In this document: piece by piece, positions 1 to 8,183 of the stretch
Layout of the letters: each line of letters opens with the position of its first letter
How positions within the stretch are numbered: position 1 is the first letter of the stretch
NCBI RefSeq assembly: GCF_001048695.1
Contig: NZ_CVRB01000002.1
Location: 372,001 to 436,000 of the forward strand
DNA length: 64,000 nucleotides
Direction of reading: 5' to 3'
Source of the DNA: Neobacillus massiliamazoniensis
Lineage (GTDB): Bacteria > Bacillota > Bacilli > Bacillales > Cytobacillaceae
Notes under the pieces: generated by a model
The model's input: only the letters and a program-made list of their open reading frames with translations
Database searches by the model: none
What the model was told of the DNA's origin: nothing
Translations under genes and position numbers: made by a program

Positions 1-558
1 GTTGCTCGTCCAATATGTCATCGTTTCAAACGAAGTGCTGCTCCATCCATTCTTTTCCCCTAGATCGTTTGTTTTCACCTTTGTACCGGAGACCACAATC
101 TCTAACAACCCCTGCAATTCCAATAAAGCGTGATCAAAGGTCTTTTTCTTTTCTTTTTCCTTCATACCTGCTTTTGCTCTCAAAAGCCTCGTATCAATAC
201 CTTCTTCCTCGTGAATCAACTTAAACAGCTCTAATGCTTCCCTCGAAACAAGCCCATCATGATACCGCTCTTCCAATGTTAGCTTTGATCCTAGTACAAC
301 GTTCACGAATGGCAGTATTTCACTCGAGATGAAAACGGATTTCTTCTTTACGAATTTCCCATAGGCACCGACACCGTCACCCGCAAATTTTACCCGCCAT
401 AACCATGGATCCAAATCCGTGTCGGTATGCCAATGCTCCTTAGGCGTGATGCTGTTGAGAGAAGGATATTGAGGAATTAACGGAGCAAGCGGCAAAAAAC
501 CTATTTCTTCAATTACTTCAACTGCTTCTTTATATGTATTGATATGATATTCTTTCAA
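1..558 (-). CDS. AlkZ-related protein, C-terminus cut by window edge
   Basis: Reading the minus strand from TTG at 558 gives 186 open codons that run off the left edge, so the C-terminus is missing. The protein has the WLWR, GDGVGAYGKF and YHDGLVSREALELF blocks that I associate with AlkZ-related proteins, a winged-helix family linked to alkylated-base or crosslink repair glycosylases. The start is TTG because the upstream ATG (out of frame) and a nearby in-frame TGA exclude alternatives; a GGGAGA-type site precedes it. The family call comes from memory of these blocks, and the catalytic role is unproven for this branch. Confidence 0.65.
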   Translation of the reverse strand, partial: MKEYHINTYKEAVEVIEEIGFLPLAPLIPQYPSLNSITPKEHWHTDTDLDPWLWRVKFAGDGVGAYGKFVKKKSVFISSEILPFVNVVLGSKLTLEERYHDGLVSREALELFKLIHEEEGIDTRLLRAKAGMKEKEKKKTFDHALLELQGLLEIVVSGTKVKTNDLGEKNGWSSTSFETMTYWTSN

Positions 559-724
559 TCCAACCCATCTCCCTTTCATCTCTTTTTCACTACTATTCTA
601 ACTGAATTCTATGTATATTAAACTAAAATTTTTCAATATTAGAGCAATTGCCGGATCAAATCATTAACTTGAATCATATATATGGTAATATTAGGTAAAG
701 TTAGACAAGCAGGGGGTGTTATGA

Positions 725-1342
725 TTGGAACCAAAATGGCTGGATTGGGCTAAACAGCTGCAATCCATTGCACAGGTTGGATTAACGTATTCAAAAGATG
801 TTTATGACTTGGAGAGATTTGAGTTAATCAGAAAGCTAAGTATTGATATTTTAGCCCATCATACAGAATTGGATAAGACAATCATCCGCGATTTATTTGC
901 TAACGAAACCGGTTATGCTACGCCTAAAGTGGACGTTCGTGCTGTTGTTTTTCAAAATGGAAAAATATTAATGGTTCGGGAAAATTCAGATGGGAAATGG
1001 GCGCTGCCTGGCGGCTGGGCCGACATTGGACTAGCCCCAAGTGAAGTTGCCGTTAAAGAGGTTAAGGAGGAATCTGGTTTCGATGTAAAAGCAGACAAGC
1101 TGTTGGCTGTCATCGATATGAAGTGTCATCCCCATCCCCCTTCTCCTTACCACGTTTACAAGCTGCTCATCCAATGCGAAATAATAGGCGGGCACGCAAC
1201 AGAAGGGATTGAAACGAGTGGAGTTGGTTTCTTTGCCGAAAACGAACTACCGCCACTCTCAACAGCTCGAAATACAAAATCACAAATTGAGTTGGCTTTT
1301 AAATACTTGAAAAATCCTCAGGAATCCGTTTATTTTGATTAA
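725..1342 (+). CDS. NUDIX hydrolase with N-terminal helical domain (YjhB-like)
   Basis: A 205-aa protein with an N-terminal helical segment (about residues 1-65) like that in ADP-ribose pyrophosphatase-type NUDIX enzymes, followed by a NUDIX fold from about residue 67. The NUDIX box reads GGWADIG...KEVKEESGF: the metal-binding EE pair is present, but Asp replaces the first usual Glu and Lys the usual Arg, so activity is likely but diverged. Such enzymes cleave nucleoside diphosphates linked to X; the substrate cannot be told from sequence. The start is TTG, 8-9 nt after AGGGGG; an overlapping ATG at 721 opens only ten codons. Confidence 0.85.
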   Translation: MEPKWLDWAKQLQSIAQVGLTYSKDVYDLERFELIRKLSIDILAHHTELDKTIIRDLFANETGYATPKVDVRAVVFQNGKILMVRENSDGKWALPGGWADIGLAPSEVAVKEVKEESGFDVKADKLLAVIDMKCHPHPPSPYHVYKLLIQCEIIGGHATEGIETSGVGFFAENELPPLSTARNTKSQIELAFKYLKNPQESVYFD

Positions 1343-1562
1343 ATCTTGATTCTTTCTGAGTTTCATATAACAGCGGAATTGATCTATTAAATACGAAATT
1401 AGTAAGTTTATCAGTGAATCAAAAAATCTTCTAAAAAAAATTTGAGTTATTTAAAGAAAAACACCGTTCATTAAAAAGCATAGCTAATACTATTAGGGAC
1501 AAACTAATGAACAGACCGCCTAATTCATTTTTACAAGCGATAGATTGGAGGAATCTGTTCAT

Positions 1563-1799
1563 ATGACGGATATTTTAGAATCAAACGAGTACTCTACAGG
1601 CACTTCCATTCAATCTTTTAACATCATTGAAACGAGTGCCAATGCTGCAGGATTTGAAGTTCTTTTGGATATTGATTTAGACAGTGGTTACCAATTAGAG
1701 AGTGTTAAACTGAAAATTACACATGAAGACATGGAAGCGTATGAAACAAATGATATTCACGAAGGCGTGAAATATGCTTTAGGATTTTTTGATGATTAA
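1563..1799 (+). CDS. small acidic protein, unknown function
   Basis: I chose ATG 1563 because a TTGGAGG site sits at the right distance; an upstream in-frame TTG would overlap that site. The 78-residue product is rich in Asp and Glu (DILESNE, DIDLDSG, EDMEAYET), has no membrane segment and ends in FFDD. I recognise no family. It is followed 49 nt later by an even smaller basic ORF on the same strand, and the two may be one transcript. It is probably a cytoplasmic small protein. Confidence 0.6.
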   Translation: MTDILESNEYSTGTSIQSFNIIETSANAAGFEVLLDIDLDSGYQLESVKLKITHEDMEAYETNDIHEGVKYALGFFDD

Positions 1800-1848
1800 T
1801 GAGTGCTATCGTTTAGTCCTGGATTTTCATCATTAGGAGGCAATGGCT

Positions 1849-1959
1849 ATGAAAGAATACGAAAAGGCAAATGAAAAAATAAAAAAGAGCAGTAAGCAGA
1901 GTCAAGCTGAGGTAACTTTAAAATCAAAAAACAATGTTAAAGGAGATGACCGCCTTTAA
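1849..1959 (+). CDS. 36-aa Lys-rich small protein, unknown
   Basis: ATG at 1849 follows a perfect TAGGAGG site with an 8-nt spacer and opens 36 codons ending in TAA at 1959. The product is highly hydrophilic (many Lys, Glu, Ser and Asn) with no hydrophobic segment, so it looks like a soluble, possibly unstructured small protein. The strong ribosome site argues that it is translated. The stop lies only 22 nt before the end of the convergent GNAT gene. No family is recognised. Confidence 0.5.
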   Translation: MKEYEKANEKIKKSSKQSQAEVTLKSKNNVKGDDRL

Positions 1960-1981
1960 TGGGGCATCTTCCTTCTTATGT

Positions 1982-2479
1982 TTATAAGAGTTTTGCCATA
2001 GAGAATTCATCAACAAATTCCCCGTCAATTCTAAGCGAATGCCTTTTTGTACCTTCAATCTCAAATCCCATTTTCTTATACAGTGCTAAGCCTGCTTCGT
2101 TCCGGGTTACCACCGTTAATTCTAATCGGTGTATTTTATGTTCAATCGCCCACGAATATAATTTTTCAAAAAGATTTGTCCCGATTCCCTGGCCTCTAAA
2201 ATTTTTTAAAATTCCAATTACAATATAGACCGAATGTTTGACTCTTCTTGCTGTGCCGCCAATCGCAAACAAGTATCCAGCCAATTGATTACCATCTTCC
2301 GCTACGAATATGGCGGAGTTCTCACTTTTTTCGAATGTTTCTATCCTTTGTCTTTGTTGTTCGGGGGTAATTTGTCTTTCGCCGGCTTCCATCAGCATGA
2401 ATTCTGACTCTTCCTCAACCTGCTTTATAAGCCGCACCAAGTTTTCCGCATCCGCGATTCTACTTTTCCTAATGTTCAC
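1982..2479 (-). CDS. GNAT family N-acetyltransferase
   Basis: A 165-aa single-domain GNAT. The acetyl-CoA P-loop region reads FRGQGIGTNLFEKL (about residues 94-107), and the C-terminal LALYKKMGFEIEGTKR block is the usual beta6-alpha4 signature. These enzymes move acetyl from acetyl-CoA to an amine; GNATs ending in this way often modify amino acids, polyamines or drugs, but the acceptor cannot be inferred. A GGGAGAG site precedes the ATG. It is convergent with the small proteins on the left and 28 nt downstream of the MOSC gene, so it may be the last gene of that operon. Confidence 0.88.
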   Translation of the reverse strand: MNIRKSRIADAENLVRLIKQVEEESEFMLMEAGERQITPEQQRQRIETFEKSENSAIFVAEDGNQLAGYLFAIGGTARRVKHSVYIVIGILKNFRGQGIGTNLFEKLYSWAIEHKIHRLELTVVTRNEAGLALYKKMGFEIEGTKRHSLRIDGEFVDEFSMAKLL

Positions 2480-2507
2480 TTAGAATCTCTCCCTAATACC
2501 AACAAAA

Positions 2508-3215
2508 TCATTCATTCGGCCCAAATACTCTATTCCGAATATCCGGAGTCTCCCTTTTCTCCAATCTTTTCATCAAAGTTTCTCGGAATTTCGGTGCAAG
2601 TAATTCGCATTCAGAAAGTTCTTGCATAGCCTCAAAATCTTGATTTTTTGAATGAATGATTTGATTGCATCTTTCAACTGTCCATTGCAGAAATGGGCGT
2701 TCCACTAATGTAAAGGTTTGGCCTTCCTCCACAAAACCCTCTTGTAAAACGCGATAATACCAGCCGGTTTTCCCTGTATTTTGCAATAGCAACGCCAGGT
2801 TTTTCACCCGAAAACGGCGAGCAGGCTTCCAGCACGGCAGCCGTGGCTGCGCAACTTGAACAATGGCTTCGCCAATTTGAAAGGTATCCCCGATCGAAAT
2901 CGTTTCTTCTATAATATTATTCATGACAAAATTCTCACCCATTCCGCCGGATGAAATTTGATCGAATCCAAGTTCCTTTTGCCAGTAGGTATAGTTCGCA
3001 AACGGATAAGCAAAAACGGCTTTTTCAGGACCACCATGGTGCTCGCGATCTGCTTGCCCGTCTCCTGTTAATCCTGTTTTGCCGACCCAGATAGGTCCTT
3101 CAATAGGCTCTTTGAAAATGGCGCTTGTCCATTCCCGTTCCATTGGATTTGTAGCTTCTTTGTTACCTACCGTTTTCGGCATACCGACAAAAACCTTTTT
3201 AAGTAAAATATGCAT
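2508..3215 (-). CDS. MOSC domain protein, YiiM/YflK-like
   Basis: A 235-aa protein starting at the ATG that follows TCTGGAGGAATCATA; the longer open frame upstream has no ribosome site. It has the MOSC core (GLTGDGQADREHHGGPEKAVFAY) and the conserved CWKPARR segment carrying the Cys that binds molybdopterin or sulfur in the family, plus the C-terminal helical tail typical of YiiM proteins. YiiM relatives work with molybdenum cofactor in reducing N-hydroxylated bases. It is 29 nt downstream of the YnfA-like gene and in the same direction, so cotranscription is likely. Confidence 0.85.
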   Translation of the reverse strand: MHILLKKVFVGMPKTVGNKEATNPMEREWTSAIFKEPIEGPIWVGKTGLTGDGQADREHHGGPEKAVFAYPFANYTYWQKELGFDQISSGGMGENFVMNNIIEETISIGDTFQIGEAIVQVAQPRLPCWKPARRFRVKNLALLLQNTGKTGWYYRVLQEGFVEEGQTFTLVERPFLQWTVERCNQIIHSKNQDFEAMQELSECELLAPKFRETLMKRLEKRETPDIRNRVFGPNE

Positions 3216-3244
3216 TATGATTCCTCCAGAAAAATTTAAGACCT

Positions 3245-3580
3245 CTAATGTCGTGGTGCCCAAAGAATGATAGAAGCACCAATAATGCAAATGATCGCGC
3301 CAATCCAGTCATACATATCTGGTGTCTTCTTATCAACTACCCAACCCCACAAAACCGACAAAAGAATAAAGACACCGCCATAAGCCGCATATACCCTGCC
3401 AAACGAAGGAAATGACTGAAATGTAGCGATAACACCGTACAATGCTAGAATGAGTCCGCCAGCTAGTCCCCAGTAAAGAGGTTTTCCATCTCTAAGAGAT
3501 TGCCATATAAGATAACCTCCGCCTATTTCTGCTATTCCAGCAAGGATGAATAAAATAAATGCTTGTATAATATTGACCAC
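3245..3580 (-). CDS. YnfA family membrane protein (UPF0060)
   Basis: A 111-aa protein with four hydrophobic segments and the family signatures [20 protein letters not shown] and [15 protein letters not shown]. YnfA proteins are small multidrug resistance-like membrane proteins of normal length about 108 aa, so this copy is complete. The start is uncertain: an in-frame TAA precedes GTG 3580 by one codon, and the AAGGTG site almost touches that GTG, so either the GTG is used with poor spacing or a non-canonical codon a few triplets later is used. It leads a probable pair with the MOSC gene. Confidence 0.85.
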   Translation of the reverse strand: MVNIIQAFILFILAGIAEIGGGYLIWQSLRDGKPLYWGLAGGLILALYGVIATFQSFPSFGRVYAAYGGVFILLSVLWGWVVDKKTPDMYDWIGAIICIIGASIILWAPRH

Positions 3581-3635
3581 ACCTTAAATACTGTTTTATA
3601 AAAATAATGTTACCACAAAATAAATCTCGTTTGGA

Positions 3636-4304
3636 TTAATTTCCAATGTCTTCTATAAAATCCTGCATGTTGTCTTTTATTTCCTTCATGGAGTCAATTG
3701 TCGCTCCAATATCCCCTTTTATTTCCATAGAGTGGTCAGCATTCGGAATAACCACTACGCGCACCAGTTCATTTTTCTCTAGTAAAGAAAGCCGCTCCTT
3801 TATATAGTGAGGATCTTGGTCCCCGATCACACAAAGAGAAGGAAGTTCTGTATTTAAAATAGAATGGCAAACATTATCATCTTTTAAAAGGGGTGTCAAC
3901 CAGACTCCAACAGAATGATGGATAAAGTTTTTTTGTCTCCACTCAAAGGCCATCGGGATCGTTCCGATTGATTTACTCAACCAAATTTGTTGCTCATATT
4001 CTGATTCTTTAAGAACTTCATCGACTACAACCTTCACATCTTCGTACATCCATGCATCTTGCTCTGCTCTTGAGAGTGCTGCAAAATGTTCATTTTTATT
4101 GAAATGATAATTGATATGAAGAACATCCATATTTCCCTCTATAGACATGCTTGTTGCATAATGAAAAAGAGGCCGCTGCGTTGAGTAACCTAGTCCTGGT
4201 AACATGATGCAAATACTTTTATTTGGACTTTTACTACGAATCCACGTATATGGGATGGTTGAATGTTCATTTCTAACCACTTGTTTTTCAATTAATTCAT
4301 ACAT
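3636..4304 (-). CDS. alpha/beta hydrolase (KANL3/Tex30-like)
   Basis: A 222-aa hydrolase fold protein. The nucleophile elbow reads WLSKSIGT (a G-to-S variant of the common GKSxG elbow), the acid is in GDQDPHY and the catalytic His in NADHSME, so the Ser-Asp-His triad is present. There is no signal peptide, so it is cytosolic. This subgroup of short, lid-less hydrolases lacks a defined substrate. The start is supported by AAGAGAGG. It stands 58 nt downstream of a GNAT gene on the same strand. Confidence 0.75.
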   Translation of the reverse strand: MYELIEKQVVRNEHSTIPYTWIRSKSPNKSICIMLPGLGYSTQRPLFHYATSMSIEGNMDVLHINYHFNKNEHFAALSRAEQDAWMYEDVKVVVDEVLKESEYEQQIWLSKSIGTIPMAFEWRQKNFIHHSVGVWLTPLLKDDNVCHSILNTELPSLCVIGDQDPHYIKERLSLLEKNELVRVVVIPNADHSMEIKGDIGATIDSMKEIKDNMQDFIEDIGN

Positions 4305-4361
4305 TCGATTTACCTCTCTTCTTTAATACACGCTCTGACCTTGTCCAAACCGACAAAATCA

Positions 4362-4901
4362 CTATTCCCATTCATTCGCTAAAATTCCATAAACCACATG
4401 GTCAACGTAATGATCGTATAACCATTCCGCTTGTCTGATACATCCTTCATTTTTAAATCCTAATCTTTCAGGAATACTCCTGCTTTTTTTGTTCTCCACA
4501 GCAGCCCTAATTTCAACCTTATTTAGTCCTAACTCAATAAAAGCATATTCAGTTAATGCCTTTGCTACTTTGGTCATAATTCCATTTCCTTGGAACCCTT
4601 CGCCAAGCCAATAACCTATGTATGCTGTTTTGTTTGACCAATTAATATTATTAAAACCAGCTACACCCACGATTTCGCCTTTAAACAGAATAACCGTATT
4701 CAAACTTTTATTTTCAGAAAAACCCTTTAAACACATTTTTATAAACTCCACGGTGTCTTCAGGTTTTATTGTAAAATCCAGCCAAGGAAGCCATTCTCGT
4801 AAATATTCCCTTGATTCATTTGTTAACTTAAAAATCCAATCTGCATCCTTTAATTCCATTAATTTTAAAGATAAATCCTCATCAATTTTGTGCACGAACA
4901 T
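4362..4901 (-). CDS. RimJ/RimL-type GNAT acetyltransferase
   Basis: A 179-aa protein with the LREWLPWLD block near residue 36 and the IGYWLGEGFQGNGIMTKVAKAL acetyl-CoA region, both characteristic of RimL-type N-alpha or ribosomal-protein acetyltransferases such as Bacillus YdaF. The C-terminal RSIPERLGFKNEG block completes the fold. A GATAGGAGG site precedes ATG 4901. It lies 35 nt downstream of the HAD gene, same strand. Ribosomal protein is the family's typical substrate; the actual one is unknown. Confidence 0.85.
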   Translation of the reverse strand: MFVHKIDEDLSLKLMELKDADWIFKLTNESREYLREWLPWLDFTIKPEDTVEFIKMCLKGFSENKSLNTVILFKGEIVGVAGFNNINWSNKTAYIGYWLGEGFQGNGIMTKVAKALTEYAFIELGLNKVEIRAAVENKKSRSIPERLGFKNEGCIRQAEWLYDHYVDHVVYGILANEWE

Positions 4902-4936
4902 TGAGATACCTCCTATCGGTTATTTGCTTTCACTTT

Positions 4937-5665
4937 TCAGCAATGATAATTTCTATTTATAACTTCTACCATGCTGACTTCTTTATCTTCCTGGCAACAG
5001 ATCGTATTTAATTTCCTTACGATAGAAGGAATTTGTGCCAAATCCTCAATTATGAAATCTGCTTCCACATCGTTCCACTGGGAGTCTTTTTTCCAAATTC
5101 CTTTCATTTCTACCGTTTGTGCAGCTTTTACATCATTTACTGGATGGTCTCCTACAAATATACTTTCTTTAGGTGAAACTTGAAGTTGTTCCAAGGCTCT
5201 TAAAAATATTTGAGGCTCAGGCTTTTTCAATCCTTCCCATTCAGATACTAAAATAGTATCAAAATAATGTTCAATTCCTAACGCCCTTATATTATCCATT
5301 TGGAACTGCCCTCTACCGTTTGTAATCATGCCAAGCTTAAGATTGTCCCTTTTCAATTCTTCCAACATGCTATGAAGATTCGGAAAAGGAACACAGTTTT
5401 TCTGAAATTGACTTATGTAATATTGTAGTAAACCTTCCCAGGTAGTCCCCGCAATTTCAAATTCATCTACTAATTGTTGATACACTTTATCCTTCCAAAC
5501 ATAGCCACGGTTATCTAGCTCTATGAATCTTGCTATGTAAATCTCTTTTGGGATATGCCCTAACCAAGTTTTCAGTCGGACGTATTGATTCTCAATAAAT
5601 TTTTTAACCGATTCATCTCGATTTAACAATGTTCCATCTAGATCAAATAGGACAGCCTTAATCAT
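4937..5665 (-). CDS. HAD family hydrolase (subfamily IA)
   Basis: A 242-aa phosphatase fold. The motifs are in order: DLDGT near residue 8 (nucleophile Asp), ITNG (motif II), the Lys in GLKKPEPQIF (motif III) and GDHPVND (motif IV acid). A helical cap lies between motifs I and II, as in YfnB/YjjG-type nucleotidases. ATG 5665 is chosen because the preceding hydrolase gene ends at 5658, so the two overlap by 8 nt (ATGATTAA), typical of translational coupling. The substrate is a small phosphomonoester, not identified. Confidence 0.85.
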   Translation of the reverse strand: MIKAVLFDLDGTLLNRDESVKKFIENQYVRLKTWLGHIPKEIYIARFIELDNRGYVWKDKVYQQLVDEFEIAGTTWEGLLQYYISQFQKNCVPFPNLHSMLEELKRDNLKLGMITNGRGQFQMDNIRALGIEHYFDTILVSEWEGLKKPEPQIFLRALEQLQVSPKESIFVGDHPVNDVKAAQTVEMKGIWKKDSQWNDVEADFIIEDLAQIPSIVRKLNTICCQEDKEVSMVEVINRNYHC

Positions 5666-6527
5666 TCTGCACGTTCTCTTCCTTAAAATCATCAAGAAAT
5701 CGATTAAATTCCTTCTTAAACAAGTCAGATTCCTCCAAAAACGGGTAATGATTACTTTTATAAAAAATAATAAGTCTAGAAATTGATATGAGCTCATTCA
5801 TTTCTAATGAATATGTCAATGGACATTGGACATCATATTTTCCACATATGATTAAAGTTGGTGTTGTTATAAGCTTTAGTTTTTTTGTTACATCAAATAG
5901 CTGTATTTCCCTACTAAAATAGTTCATTCTGGATGCTGACATTTTCTTGCTAACATTTAATACAAATAGTTCTTGATACCTTTCAGGATTAAATAAAGAT
6001 AGTTTTGTCCTTTCAATCGAAAGTTCTTTTCTTTTTTCTTTGGATAAATCAGACCGTTTTAGTGCTTCAATTAACTCTTGCATTTTCCCAAATTGGGGAT
6101 GTTCTGGATGATAAATACAATCAGGGGAAAAAGTCATATACTCTCTTGCGGCTGCTCCTACGATCACATTAAATAGCAAACTATTAGAACAATAAATCCC
6201 ATAAATAATTCCGATCATTCCACCGGTTGAATGACCCGCAAATCCCCACTTTTCAAAACCTAATGCTTCTCTGATCGCCTCTAAGTCAAATACTGTTTCC
6301 AGCATACTTAGTTGATAAGGATCTGAAGCCTTTTCTGAATTTCCAGCTTCTCTTAGGTTTACTAAATATACTTTGTTAGTGTTTATAAACGTCTCTGCAA
6401 AATAATCGCCTGTCTCATTAAATTCAGAGTAATTGTGTGTTATACAAAGAGGCGCGCCTTCACCTTTTATAAATACTTCAAAATTCCCACGAGAAGTGTG
6501 TATTAAATTTTTATTCCAGCCGGTCAT
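5658..6527 (-). CDS. alpha/beta hydrolase, proline iminopeptidase-like
   Basis: A 289-aa protein starting at the ATG after AAAGGAG (7-nt spacer); an earlier in-frame ATG lies before that site. The fold carries the oxyanion HNYSEF strand, the nucleophile elbow GHSTGGM, a helical cap in the middle, a late acid in CGKYDVQ and a His in NHYPFLEE, so the triad is intact. There is no signal peptide. The gene overlaps the HAD phosphatase downstream, which hints that the two act on one small molecule, but no product is suggested by sequence alone. Confidence 0.8.
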   Translation of the reverse strand: MTGWNKNLIHTSRGNFEVFIKGEGAPLCITHNYSEFNETGDYFAETFINTNKVYLVNLREAGNSEKASDPYQLSMLETVFDLEAIREALGFEKWGFAGHSTGGMIGIIYGIYCSNSLLFNVIVGAAAREYMTFSPDCIYHPEHPQFGKMQELIEALKRSDLSKEKRKELSIERTKLSLFNPERYQELFVLNVSKKMSASRMNYFSREIQLFDVTKKLKLITTPTLIICGKYDVQCPLTYSLEMNELISISRLIIFYKSNHYPFLEESDLFKKEFNRFLDDFKEENVQND

Positions 6528-6634
6528 AACAGCTCTCCTTTTCATCATTTAATTCCATGCATCCATACCTCTTGTTTTTCTTGGGTGTGGTGATACATTA
6601 CTGCCGGATAGCTATCTAACCACCTGCGACTTTT

Positions 6635-7456
6635 CTACGATGACGTAGAAAATTTGATTTCAGCAATTTTTCCTTTTTTCAAAAAACCAATATTTTGATA
6701 CACCTTATTGGATGTGGGATTTTTAATATCAGCATAGAGCATCGGCACTAGTTTTTCAGTTTCTATGATGCAGCATAGCTCAGCAACGAGCGCACTTGCA
6801 TAGCCCTTTTTACGATGTTCGTCCGGAGTATAAACGGTATTAATCCGTGCATGTCTTGGCGAGCGGTGAGAGATATTCGCCATCGAGACTGGCTGATCAT
6901 CCACCATCCAATGATACAAACCACCTGCATCTACCATTGTTTTCGCCTTATCTAACTGGGTATTCGGCTCCACTTTGGTACCTAATGCATCATTTAAGAA
7001 GCCTGCCAAGTATTCAGCAATAACCACTACGTTTTGCTGGGTTGCTTTTTGGAGTTTGCCAGTTACATTTACTGGTTTGATCACTTTCGGACAATGGTAA
7101 GCCTCTAACGTCATATCTGAATAGAAGGGAATGCCATTTCTATTTGAAAAAACTTCTGCAAACATTGCTGTAATCTCAGGTTCACTCGAAATTCCTGGTA
7201 ATGAAACTCCTTTTAAATGGATAGCTAATTCTTCGATCATCGATTTTCGTTCCACTTTTGCCACTTCTCTTGAAATCCATAGCCATCCATTGTGTCCAGG
7301 TGTTTGGGCAAAAATCATTTTTCCATCAAAAGTTTTCAAACATAAAGAATCGTTGCTTTCACTTATAAGGTGAATAAGATTGTATTGAACCTCATCAGAA
7401 AAAAAAGAAGTTCCTGCTCCTATTGCTGCATCATTTGGATCAAGTCTCGTAAACAT
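6635..7456 (-). CDS. two-domain GNAT acetyltransferase
   Basis: A 273-aa protein. Residues 1-130 form a divergent N-terminal domain with recognisable ISREV and ITAMFAEVFS segments; residues 130-270 are an FR47-like GNAT with the acetyl-CoA block DEHRKKGYASALVAEL and the NKVYQNIGF signature. Such two-domain GNATs are common in Bacillus and Paenibacillus and are usually of unknown substrate. The ATG is preceded by CTGGAGG. It is the first gene of the minus-strand run 7456 to 1982. Confidence 0.82.
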   Translation of the reverse strand: MFTRLDPNDAAIGAGTSFFSDEVQYNLIHLISESNDSLCLKTFDGKMIFAQTPGHNGWLWISREVAKVERKSMIEELAIHLKGVSLPGISSEPEITAMFAEVFSNRNGIPFYSDMTLEAYHCPKVIKPVNVTGKLQKATQQNVVVIAEYLAGFLNDALGTKVEPNTQLDKAKTMVDAGGLYHWMVDDQPVSMANISHRSPRHARINTVYTPDEHRKKGYASALVAELCCIIETEKLVPMLYADIKNPTSNKVYQNIGFLKKGKIAEIKFSTSS

Positions 7457-7541
7457 ACCCTATACCTCCAGGAATTTTTTTCTACTTAATTCTCTATAGA
7501 GGATGAACATACCTTCTTGTGAATGTTTGATTTTTCATTTA

Positions 7542-7597
7542 GGCTTTGTTAATAATCATTGTTGATTATTTACTCAAAAAATTAATATCAACAGTGG
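7542..7597. repeat. decayed end of MITE-like element
   Basis: The stretch starting GGCTTTGTTAAT and continuing ATCATTGTTGATT matches, with few changes, the right end (read inward) of the complete element at 35115-35282. The GC-rich core and the second terminal repeat are absent here, so this is a truncated relic sitting between the GNAT gene and the tandem array. Confidence 0.55.
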
Positions 7598-7611
7598 TAT
7601 CCAAAAAGAGG

Positions 7612-8025
7612 TTAGAACCTATTTAAACTACCGTTTTTCGTTTTCATTCTGGTTTCGGTCACTTAGAACCTTATAAGCTACCGTTTTCTCGTTTTCAGTT
7701 TGATTTCGGTCGCTTAGAACCTCTATAAGCTACCGTTTTTCCGTTTTCATTCTGTTTTCGGTCGCTTAGAACCTCTATAAGCTACCGTTTTTTCGTTTTC
7801 ACTTTGTTTTCGGTCGCTTAGAACCTCTATAAGCTACCGTTTTTCCGTTTTCATTCTGTTTTCGGTCGCTTAGAACCTCTATAAGCTACCGTTTTCTCGA
7901 TTTCACTTTGTTTTCGGTCGCTTAGAACCTTTATAAGCGACCGTTTTTTCGTTTTCATTCTTTTTTCGGTCGCTTAGGACCTCTATACGCTACTGTTTTT
8001 TCACTTTCCCTCTATTTTTGGGAGT
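7612..8025. repeat. tandem array A: 8 units of 52 bp
   Basis: Eight head-to-tail units begin with TTAGAACCT or a variant at 7612, 7663, 7714, 7766, 7818, 7870, 7922 and 7974, so the spacing is 51, 51 and then five times 52 bp. Each boundary holds an inverted repeat, CGGTNGCTTA and TAAGCNACCG separated by 9 nt, followed by a run of five or six T on the plus strand; this is the anatomy of an intrinsic terminator. The last unit is the most diverged. Because 52 is not a multiple of 3 and stops are frequent, the array is not coding. Confidence 0.9.
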
Positions 8026-8183
8026 TTAACATGAGTACCGTGCAATGATCATAAAGGTAGTCCAAAGAATCCAATAATTGACTGAAAAATTGTTCGGTGA
8101 TAGATTAGTAAAAAAACAAACTTTTGATCTCAAATACTTATCTATCTTTAAGAGGAATTTCGGAAGCAAAGGGGGAGCACGTA

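Noticed and set aside
7612..8025. CRISPR array
   Set aside because: Units are repeated over their whole 52 bp with no distinct spacers, and there are no cas genes. The same holds for the arrays at 39.4 and 49.8 kb.
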